Positions 1 to 6,549 of a stretch of 6,670 bases of DNA are shown in pieces. The DNA lies in NCBI GenBank assembly GCA_902783205.1, contig CACZQE010000048.1, positions 1 through 6,670 of the forward strand, written 5' to 3'. This DNA is from an uncultured Lachnospiraceae bacterium. GTDB taxonomy: Bacteria; Bacillota_A; Clostridia; Lachnospirales; Lachnospiraceae. How positions within the stretch are numbered: position 1 is the stretch's first letter; every line of letters starts with the position of its first letter. A program made the translations under genes and the position numbers. The notes under the pieces were generated by a model that had not been told where the DNA came from, did not search any database, and saw only the letters and a list, made by a program, of their open reading frames with translations.

Positions 1-3000
1 CTACTCCGTCAGGATGACTGCCTAAAGTTATCACTCCCATCTCGCTGACCGTGAAGTCGATGTTGTATCCGGTTGAAAGTGTATACCCATCCGGCGCTTC
101 TGTCTCGCGCAGTTGGTAAGTGCCGGCGGCCAGGGTATTGTTGATGCTCGGGATAGTTCCGTTTGCATCTGTTGTCAGGCCTGTATAAACCGGATGATTT
201 TCATCCCAGGTTGAGGTGTCTCCGATCGTCACCTGTTTATATAGGTCGAACTTCGCTCCCGCCAGTTTCACCCCAGGATCCGTGCTGTCCACCTTGACTG
301 CAACAAAATCATAAGGATGGTTTTTGACAGTCAGCGTGAGGATGCCATTCTCCGTGTTCACTTCGTAATATGCGGGATCACCAGCAGGGATTTCGGGGAT
401 AACATTCAGTTCCCAGCCGGACGACGTTGCAACCATTTTTACTTTCAGCGGCTGGTCGAGACCCACATATCCCTGTGGGGTCTTTAGCTCCGTCAGCGTG
501 TACTCCACATTCTCCTGCAGATACACCTGTGCGATCAGACCGTCCTTGTCCGAGGTTTTTGTAGCCGGATCAAAGAGCGAGTTATCTAAGTTCTCGCCAT
601 ATCGCAGGGAGAAATCCGCACCGGACAACCCTATTCCCATCCAGTCCGTCTTCACAAAACGAACAGGAGGCAGCTTTGCCGGCGAGTTGGTCACTTTAAA
701 GCCTCTTACATTGTCGCTGACAGACACTGGATCAGCGTAGGTTACCGTGTATTCGGTCTCATTCGCTTCGCTCGCTCCCACAGGCGTAGCGTTCAGCTTC
801 ACGATACCGCCCTTACCGATGTGCTCTATGCTGTCATAACCTGAAACTACGCCATCATCACTAACGGTAATCCCGTTTCCGGTCAGTTCCACTTCGAATA
901 CTGCGTAGTCATCCAGTCCTGTATTTCCAATCGGAAGATCCAGATACCACCAGTACAGCTGCTGTGGTTTGACACCATAGGCCAACTGCCGCACGGAATC
1001 GGTCACAAGTCCCTGATTATCCGGATTGCCCTGCTCATCCACCTTGTAAACCGCGAAATATGCCGGATCACGGCCCTGCATGCTCGACGCGTCTTCCCAC
1101 ACCTTTTCGAGGCGCAGTCCGAAGCCTTTGTAGTTCTTCACTACCGCGCTGGCGTCGGCATTTGTCCGGATCGTTCCGTCGATTCCATCCAATGGATCAT
1201 AAGGATCTGTATGTTGGGTGCCATCGGGATCATTGGTATACTGCCAGAACTTATACCCGTCAGGCGTTTCGTTCGGTCGCTCAACAAGTCTGTACTCCGT
1301 GCCGGGAATCAGGCCTCGCACCTCGATAGTGTAATAAGCCGGTATGCCCGAAATTGAGCCATTAGGCGATGTCTCAAAGCTGGCCTGGAATTTGCCACGA
1401 TGAGTCACCTTGCCGCTGTCGTCAGTAATGTCATCTGTCAGGTCGTTGTAGTCTTGCGTGCCGTTCAGGAAACTTCCATTCAGATACTCAGGATAATCAA
1501 TGCTCGTGATTCTCTTGAAGACCTGCGATTCCGAATCCCACATGCAATAATAGCCTTCCGGATCCTTAACATGGTAGGTGTGCAGTTTTGCCGGAGAAAA
1601 CTCCTTATCATAAGGAGTTTTGAAGTACAGACGGAAATCAAACGTCTCCTCGTTCGCAGCCTGTTCAGAACGTGGAACCCCTTCACCTATTGAACTGCCA
1701 TCCGGATTGACCTTAACGGGATCCGTATCCGTGTCATGTTTCCTGTACAGTTCCTTAGTGAACGTCAGGTTCCTCAATTGTTCAACTTTGTTGACGTAAT
1801 TGACTTTCGGACGGTCGTCCGTTGATGCCATTTCAATGCCGTAGTCGTTGATTCCAGAATTCTGCGAATTTGGCACTCCGGTATTCTCTTCATCATTCAC
1901 GGTTACTTCCGTGAATACCGTCGGATTGATCCCGCATTCCACGACTCTGTATTCGCCGACAGTGATCTCATCGCTATCCGGATCCGGTCGAATAACAGGG
2001 AAATTGAGAACAGCCGTCTCATCCGGTTTCAGCATGAAAACGTTGTAATACGTGACACCGTCCACTTCCAGTTCCGGCAGGAATGTCACAGGTTTGGATT
2101 TGTCTTTGTAGAATACATAATCCGTCGATTCTGCAGTTCCGAAAACATTATTATACTCATTTGACGCCTCGCTAGGATCAAATGCGTTTCTCAGCATATG
2201 CTCCGGATCATCAGACTGCTCATTCTCCATATGGTAGTAAACCTGGTACGGGAACAAAGCGTTAGTCGTCTCGTTTTCGTCCGCACCCTCGAGTTCTTTA
2301 TGCAACTCTACAGTACCTTTTTTCACGGAAGCCAGGTTGAACTTCATGTGCAGGTTGGAAGCTCCTGCGCCGCGCTCCATGTAAAAGATGCGCATGGTGT
2401 GTCTGGTGCCGTCTTTGAAAACCCACTGTCCATCTTCGTTCTGTTCGAATTTTTCCTTTGCCAGTTCCGTTGCAGCCGCCTTGCTTAAAGAAGGATTACG
2501 CGCCATGTAGTTTTCAGCAAACAGATCAAGCAGTGTCGTGGTCCTTCCGTACTGTTTGCTTTTTGGATTCAGAACAACTTCGCCGGTTCTGAAGTTCACA
2601 CTGCCGGAAACGGCGCTGTGGATACCGCCGAGGTCAATGACCAGCTCATCGTCCACATAGAGCCAGAAGTCATCGTCTCCGGAAAACTCGAAGATAATAT
2701 CGTGTCCCCAGGCATCCAGTCCATTAGGTGTCTGTTCGAAACTGGCCTCAAGCTCCATCGCAAAGTAATAATCTGTAGTGCCTTTGACAAGGTACAGCTG
2801 CTCATGTTTGCGCGGGTCAGAATCAGGCAGCAGGTCGGCGGTTGTCGTATATAGATTTTCGGTGTTTGAGGAAGTAAACCGCCCCGCCTCGATATCATTG
2901 TAAGGAAAAAACTGCCCGTGCTGCAGAGTATCTTTTTTGGTGGTATCATTGGATCCCAGCTCCTGATAAACCACGAAGTCGCTGCCATGCAGAGACGCGA

Positions 3001-6000
3001 AATTCTGAGCACTGTTATATTCGTAATAACCCGTGGCACGATATGTGCTTTCAATGAACAGATGGTTGACGACACTTTCTCCCGCGAAAAGATCGGCAAG
3101 CGATCTGCCGGAGCCTTCGTTCATTGTTGTCGGATATCCGTTTGTCAGATCTGTAGAGAGAAGCCCCGGCGTGTGCTCCCAGGTCTTACCGTTCTTAATG
3201 CCGTTCTTAAGGAAGGCGTTCATCTGGCCGGTCAGGTCTTCGGTATTCTTCCCGTTTGAAAGATCCACCATTTTCATTACAATGCCGTACTGGTCATTGT
3301 CCACCGTCGGCACCGTATGGAGCACATCATCGACGGGCAGATCTTCCATGATAGCGAAGTAGAAGTCCAGCCCATCAGCCCTGACACATGGCTCGAGAAC
3401 CGGGTCGGCCTGATTCAGGTCCACCGTCAGCGCAGAATACATGTATTCCGGTGTATCCCAGGCCACGATCGGAGAATAGTACTGTTTATCCGTGCGGCCC
3501 TGGAGCAGTATGCCGACAGTTTCACTGGAAAGAACAGCCCCGTCTGAAAGTTTCGGTGCGAGATATGAAGGTTCTCCGATGCTTCTCGCGTATAAGTTTT
3601 CAAGTTCGTAGTATCCGTTTGGTGTATCGGTGCCTTCATAGACATACTCGGTGAACTGCCACAGCATGTCGTTTATGTTGCCGCCGTACCATTCAATCGT
3701 ATCACCGTTTTCACTGCATGGAACGAGCTCACCCTTGCTGTTGATCGCATAATACTCATAATGATCATTTTTCCACTGGCGTGCGTAAATGATTATCTTA
3801 GAACCTGTATTTACCTTTTCGGTATCGGAAACGCTTACCTTGGAAGCAGTATAGACTTTTTCATAATCTGCCAGAACTTCCTCAGGCTGATCTCCAACAA
3901 GATACAGCCACTCGCTTCCGGCCGTACCGCCAATGTTATACCCCTTTGCGTATTCACCGCTGTATGTCAGCGTTTTGCTGCCTGATCCCACGGATTTCAG
4001 GCAGATCTGACCTTCATTTTTGCCCGTCCCGGGTTTCGCCTGAATCAGGCATGATTCATCACGCTCATCTTCATCGACCAGAGTAAGGCCGCCGGATGTG
4101 ATCTTGAGGTATTTTCCGTTGTCTCCCTTCAGGTAATAATAGCTGTTGAGTCTGTTGTTGGAGTCGTTTCTCACCCATTCGAACGTCCACTTTGTGACGG
4201 TATCCGACGTATTGTCAGGAACATACAGCTTGTTTCCCGCATCAGATTCATGCGTCATCACAGTCAGGAATTTGGCTTCAAGGCAGCCGGAATATGGCTG
4301 ATCATTTTCATCCTTTCCGTTGTTCTCAACAGCCATCAGCGCTTTTGCGGTTTTTCCGCCGGTCCATGTCATGAGACCGTAAGATTCACCGTTCAGGCCG
4401 TAAGTATCTGTATCGGGATCGGTTGGTTCCCATAGATACAGATTGTTGTTGCCATCGTTGGCATTGTTTTTTGAATAAAAACCTTCTCCGGTACCGGTCT
4501 GCATGTTCCAGTACCAGTCACCGTTGTGGATCTTGAAAACACCGCTGTCGTTCGCCTCGACCGTAAACAGAGTCTTGTCGTTTTCATCAGTTCCTAAGGA
4601 AAGGCTGGCGTCTTCGTTGTTGACCACATACCTTCTGTTGTCACCGTCCATACAATAAATATAATACTTTCCGTCGGACGCATTCTCGAAATAATATGGC
4701 ACAGCTTTGCTTATATCAGGCACCGATTTCTTGCCGTTCCTATTGATACCGATAATTGTGTCGTCACCCGATGCTTTTGACGTTTCAGTACCCATCAGGA
4801 AATAACCGCTTGTATGCCCGATGTAATATCCTTTAGAAGTCAGGTTTCCGAGAGAAGTCAGTTTCGACCAGCCTGCCTCAGCTCCGGATGGTCCGTCCAC
4901 GATCGCATATACACTAAACCCGTCCGCTTCAAAGACTACAGTCTGCCCGTCCGTCCCGGCAGACACCTTGCTGCCTTTATCATTCTCATCAGCAAAGTGA
5001 ACAACACTCAGGTCTTTCCAATCTTCAGCGTCCGTCAGCTCAATGCGCACGTCGACGGTAGTACCCTCCTTCGGCTGGTACTTGATCTCAGGATCGTCCC
5101 TGTCCACGATACTAATATCAAACAGCCGGATATATTCCGCACTGCCTTCTTTTATTCCGAGTGCATTCTCCGTATATGCAACATAATCCTCGTAATTATC
5201 GTTTCCATCCGGCAGCAGCTCATTTACTTCAAGCTCTGCCCCATCAGGGATCTCTGCTTCATCACTGTAAGCTGCAGTGACGGTATAGGTCTCGCCGCTT
5301 GCTGTGATAACTGTATCGCTAAGTTCGGTATAGATCACTCCATATACGCTGAAGCTGTCTGCTGTGAATGCGGCCTCAGTCATTCTGTCATTTTTGACTG
5401 TTATGTCAACGTCTCTGACATCTAATACTTCAGGTGTTATCTCACCTGTCTTTTCGTTCTCTGCAAAGTGCACTATGCGGACACTTGCAGGATCAATAGC
5501 TCCTGCCTCCTTCGACAGAGCTTTCTGCAGCGCCTTTTCGAATGTGATGGTGACACCGACTTCAGAATCTGGGTCCACAGCTTTGCCGCCGTCCATGATG
5601 GATATGTCATAGAATCTCGCAAAGCTGAGGCCGCTCACAGATTCTCCGTCTTGTGTCTCCTGTATTGCTTTCAGTGTATCTTCGTATAATTGCTTATACT
5701 CCTGCTGCTTATCTTTGTCGCTTTCCTCTATCTCATCGACTTTTACAGTCATGTCCTCTGCGAGGCCGGCATTGCTGCCAGAGACCCTGACAGTATAGTC
5801 ATCTGCCTCATATTTAAGCTCTACCTGAGATGACGTCGAAGATTCCTTGCCATCGCTTTCGCCTACAGAGCCGGTTTCGGATCCGGTCGATGCAGCGAAT
5901 CCGTCCTTATCTGCATCTGATTCTGCTTCGGTTTCTTCAGCGACCGCAGGCACGTCGATACCTCCCTGACTTAGAGCCTCTTCCCTGCCGAGAGTGAATG

Positions 6001-6130
6001 CAGGCATCACAAGCAGGTAAGTAGTCACAAACACAACCAGCACTGCCAGAGTCATCACAAGAGTACGCAGACTTAAACTGCGTCTCAAACTCTTATTTAC
6101 TGATGTTAGTGCTTTCTTATACTGCCTCAT
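1..6130 (-). CDS. Giant SpaA/Cna_B-type surface adhesin with fibro-slime (PA14-like) domain, 3' end outside window
   Basis: One uninterrupted minus-strand frame of at least 2043 codons. It is predicted to be an exported, cell-wall-linked adhesin. Residues 1-47 are a basic N-terminus plus hydrophobic segment (LRTLVMTLAVLVVFVTTYLL, then VMPAFTL), followed by an acidic Ser-rich linker to about 95. Two related beta-type domains end in FSVYGVIY (260-267) and FSVYAIV (405-411). Residues 430-870 are rich in Tyr/Trp modules. About 920-1265 is a fibro-slime/PA14-like domain with GDDDFW (1151-1156), DLGGIH (1166-1171) and FYMER (1249-1253). From 1270 on come five Cna_B/SpaA-like domains with E-boxes such as LTELKTPQGY (E1881) and LRETEAPDGY (E2009). 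ATG at 6130 was chosen because AAAGG lies 10 nt upstream; in-frame ATGs at 6184, 6190 and 6202 lack a good Shine-Dalgarno. The next in-frame stop upstream is at 6221-6223. No sorting motif is visible because the C-terminus is missing. The adhesin class is secure; the ligand is unknown. Confidence 0.93.
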   Translation of the reverse strand, partial: MRQYKKALTSVNKSLRRSLSLRTLVMTLAVLVVFVTTYLLVMPAFTLGREEALSQGGIDVPAVAEETEAESDADKDGFAASTGSETGSVGESDGKESSTSSQVELKYEADDYTVRVSGSNAGLAEDMTVKVDEIEESDKDKQQEYKQLYEDTLKAIQETQDGESVSGLSFARFYDISIMDGGKAVDPDSEVGVTITFEKALQKALSKEAGAIDPASVRIVHFAENEKTGEITPEVLDVRDVDITVKNDRMTEAAFTADSFSVYGVIYTELSDTVITASGETYTVTAAYSDEAEIPDGAELEVNELLPDGNDNYEDYVAYTENALGIKEGSAEYIRLFDISIVDRDDPEIKYQPKEGTTVDVRIELTDAEDWKDLSVVHFADENDKGSKVSAGTDGQTVVFEADGFSVYAIVDGPSGAEAGWSKLTSLGNLTSKGYYIGHTSGYFLMGTETSKASGDDTIIGINRNGKKSVPDISKAVPYYFENASDGKYYIYCMDGDNRRYVVNNEDASLSLGTDENDKTLFTVEANDSGVFKIHNGDWYWNMQTGTGEGFYSKNNANDGNNNLYLWEPTDPDTDTYGLNGESYGLMTWTGGKTAKALMAVENNGKDENDQPYSGCLEAKFLTVMTHESDAGNKLYVPDNTSDTVTKWTFEWVRNDSNNRLNSYYYLKGDNGKYLKITSGGLTLVDEDERDESCLIQAKPGTGKNEGQICLKSVGSGSKTLTYSGEYAKGYNIGGTAGSEWLYLVGDQPEEVLADYEKVYTASKVSVSDTEKVNTGSKIIIYARQWKNDHYEYYAINSKGELVPCSENGDTIEWYGGNINDMLWQFTEYVYEGTDTPNGYYELENLYARSIGEPSYLAPKLSDGAVLSSETVGILLQGRTDKQYYSPIVAWDTPEYMYSALTVDLNQADPVLEPCVRADGLDFYFAIMEDLPVDDVLHTVPTVDNDQYGIVMKMVDLSNGKNTEDLTGQMNAFLKNGIKNGKTWEHTPGLLSTDLTNGYPTTMNEGSGRSLADLFAGESVVNHLFIESTYRATGYYEYNSAQNFASLHGSDFVVYQELGSNDTTKKDTLQHGQFFPYNDIEAGRFTSSNTENLYTTTADLLPDSDPRKHEQLYLVKGTTDYYFAMELEASFEQTPNGLDAWGHDIIFEFSGDDDFWLYVDDELVIDLGGIHSAVSGSVNFRTGEVVLNPKSKQYGRTTTLLDLFAENYMARNPSLSKAAATELAKEKFEQNEDGQWVFKDGTRHTMRIFYMERGAGASNLHMKFNLASVKKGTVELHKELEGADENETTNALFPYQVYYHMENEQSDDPEHMLRNAFDPSEASNEYNNVFGTAESTDYVFYKDKSKPVTFLPELEVDGVTYYNVFMLKPDETAVLNFPVIRPDPDSDEITVGEYRVVECGINPTVFTEVTVNDEENTGVPNSQNSGINDYGIEMASTDDRPKVNYVNKVEQLRNLTFTKELYRKHDTDTDPVKVNPDGSSIGEGVPRSEQAANEETFDFRLYFKTPYDKEFSPAKLHTYHVKDPEGYYCMWDSESQVFKRITSIDYPEYLNGSFLNGTQDYNDLTDDITDDSGKVTHRGKFQASFETSPNGSISGIPAYYTIEVRGLIPGTEYRLVERPNETPDGYKFWQYTNDPDGTQHTDPYDPLDGIDGTIRTNADASAVVKNYKGFGLRLEKVWEDASSMQGRDPAYFAVYKVDEQGNPDNQGLVTDSVRQLAYGVKPQQLYWWYLDLPIGNTGLDDYAVFEVELTGNGITVSDDGVVSGYDSIEHIGKGGIVKLNATPVGASEANETEYTVTYADPVSVSDNVRGFKVTNSPAKLPPVRFVKTDWMGIGLSGADFSLRYGENLDNSLFDPATKTSDKDGLIAQVYLQENVEYTLTELKTPQGYVGLDQPLKVKMVATSSGWELNVIPEIPAGDPAYYEVNTENGILTLTVKNHPYDFVAVKVDSTDPGVKLAGAKFDLYKQVTIGDTSTWDENHPVYTGLTTDANGTIPSINNTLAAGTYQLRETEAPDGYTLSTGYNIDFTVSEMGVITLGSHPDGV
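4895..5287 (-). repeat. N-terminal adhesin repeat domain, copy 2 (residues 282-412)
   Basis: The blocks match copy 1 in order: YTVTAAY (Y282), IRLFDISIVD (F337), LSVVHFADE and VVFEADGFSVYAIV (F405). The FSVY motifs are 145 residues apart and the DISI motifs 163 apart. The difference reflects the extra segment between the DISI and FSVY blocks of copy 1 and shows that the copies were not recently duplicated. It directly precedes the Tyr/Trp-rich region that begins near residue 430. Confidence 0.7.
5327..5797 (-). repeat. N-terminal adhesin repeat domain, copy 1 (residues 112-268)
   Basis: This copy begins YTVRVSG (Y112), has the mid-domain block ARFYDISI (F173-I178), then VRIVHFAE, and ends FTADSFSVYGVIYT (F260 in FSVY). 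The same order of blocks recurs in the next copy, so this is an internal duplication at protein level, although the DNA copies have diverged. Domains of this pattern are common near the N-terminus of large Clostridia surface proteins. The function is not known to me; a beta-sandwich spacer or ligand-facing module is inferred from the alternating hydrophobic pattern. This copy is longer because of a charged, helix-like insert, KDKQQEYKQLYEDTLKAIQE. Confidence 0.7.
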
Positions 6131-6140
6131 GTTCTGATTG

Positions 6141-6145
6141 CCTTT
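6141..6145 (-). promoter_or_regulatory. Ribosome binding site deciding the adhesin start
   Basis: AAAGG on the minus strand lies 10 nt before the ATG at 6130-6128. It is a modest Shine-Dalgarno match, but it is better placed than anything before the other in-frame ATGs at 6184, 6190 and 6202. A stronger AGGAG at 6239-6235 has no start codon within 5-12 nt. Confidence 0.55.
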
Positions 6146-6293
6146 GGCCCCAGTATTCTTATAGATACATTTTAAAACACGCATCGTCATTTGAAGCGTC
6201 ATCTTACTCAAATAATAACGCTAAGCTGTTTTATCTCCTGCTTCCGAATAATCGCTTCAACAGTTTCCGTTCACAGTTGTTTTTGCTGATAAG

Positions 6294-6315
6294 TGGTGTG
6301 AACATGTTCACGCCA
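6294..6315. promoter_or_regulatory. Near-perfect 22-bp inverted repeat in the adhesin leader (possible operator)
   Basis: The central 14 bp, GTGAACATGTTCAC (6298-6311), is a perfect palindrome. After one mismatched pair (6297/6312) the symmetry continues for three more pairs, TGG (6294-6296) against CCA (6313-6315). It lies about 90-110 bp downstream of the predicted start site and about 165 bp upstream of the ATG. Perfect dyads without a loop are typical of binding sites for dimeric helix-turn-helix repressors, so an operator is a fair inference. No T-run follows it, so it is not a terminator. The binding protein is unknown. Confidence 0.5.
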
Positions 6316-6410
6316 TATAAGCTTTAAATAGTAACCTTGTTATGATGTCGGGGTCGAAACGATCAAATTTTTTGAACGCAAAAAGCGCGGCGCCCTTTAC
6401 CCCAAATAAT

Positions 6411-6439
6411 ATTATGCATACGAATACATGTTTCGTCAA
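6411..6439 (-). promoter_or_regulatory. Predicted sigma-A promoter for the adhesin gene
   Basis: On the minus strand TTGACG (6439-6434) and CATAAT (6416-6411) are separated by exactly 17 nt. Each matches the housekeeping consensus (TTGACA, TATAAT) in five of six positions. A start site would fall near 6404, about 50 bp beyond the end of the rplQ terminator, giving a leader of roughly 270 nt before the ATG at 6130. This is the best-scoring pair I could find in the gap; a weaker pair (TTGATC at 6365-6360 with CATAAC at 6343-6338, 16 nt apart) is a possible alternative. Confidence 0.6.
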
Positions 6440-6489
6440 ACCGTTTCGTTTGTTTACGGACATATACGCTATGTGTATTAACAAAGCTT

Positions 6490-6519
6490 AAGAAAAGAGC
6501 GGTGCTTTTCGCACCGCCC
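6490..6519 (-). terminator. Rho-independent terminator after rplQ
   Basis: On the minus strand a 9-bp stem GGGCGGTGC / GCACCGCTC (8 Watson-Crick pairs and one G-U) closes a 5-nt GAAAA loop and is followed directly by TTTTCTT. It begins 30 nt after the rplQ stop codon, so it should end the ribosomal-protein transcript and separate it from the adhesin gene. The plus strand does have AAAA before the stem, but after the stem there is no T-run (CTGCTGCAG), so it looks one-directional. Confidence 0.92.
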
Positions 6520-6549
6520 TGCTGCAGTTTTCGTTATTCTGTACTAAAG

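Larger units (their letters stand above)
6131..6549. other. 419-bp intergenic region between rplQ and the adhesin gene
   Basis: This stretch is visibly richer in A+T than the genes on both sides. It contains the rplQ terminator, a predicted promoter, a long untranslated leader with inverted repeats, and the adhesin ribosome binding site. I find no convincing gene in it. A plus-strand frame crossing 6103-6327 overlaps the adhesin start and has no family features. A 24-codon minus-strand frame (6305-6231) has no ribosome binding site. No tRNA-like cloverleaf or known riboswitch core (such as a cyclic-di-GMP GEMM motif) could be recognised by eye. Confidence 0.8.

Noticed and set aside
640..690. 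LPP-containing segment (NSPAKLPPVRF) as a sortase signal
   Set aside because: It is an inter-domain linker between two Cna_B-like domains, not LPxTG, and not followed by a hydrophobic segment and basic tail.
2596..3099. 167-codon minus-strand open frame
   Set aside because: It is offset by one frame from the adhesin, within the fibro-slime region where the adhesin frame carries GDDDFW and DLGGIH. The composition is unlike a real protein.
1565..4660. Thioester-adhesin motif (YCM at 492-494, or YYCMW in the second Cna_B-like domain, with LWQF at 823-826)
   Set aside because: Cys and Gln motifs of thioester domains need a specific paired context. Here they sit in separate modules that read as trefoil-like or Cna_B-like, and no TQxA-type block is present.
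4814..5425. 203-codon plus-strand open frame
   Set aside because: It is antisense to the first adhesin repeats, whose FDISI and FSVY blocks are clearly coding on the minus strand. Its product has no recognisable domain and its start lacks a ribosome binding site.
6131..6202. Alternative upstream starts of the adhesin (ATG at 6202, 6190 or 6184)
   Set aside because: None has a suitably spaced Shine-Dalgarno, and they would add up to 24 residues before an already typical basic export N-terminus. They cannot be fully excluded.
6231..6305. Possible 24-residue leader peptide on the minus strand (MFTPLISKNN..., basic C-terminus)
   Set aside because: There is no Shine-Dalgarno before its ATG, which lies inside the palindrome. 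A chance frame is more likely.
6103..6327. 74-codon plus-strand frame at the adhesin start
   Set aside because: It overlaps the adhesin start and leader antisense, with no ribosome binding site and no family features.
6350..6403. Cyclic-di-GMP or other known riboswitch in the leader
   Set aside because: Long leaders of adhesin genes sometimes carry these, but the conserved GEMM core bases are not recognisable and no expression-platform terminator is seen.
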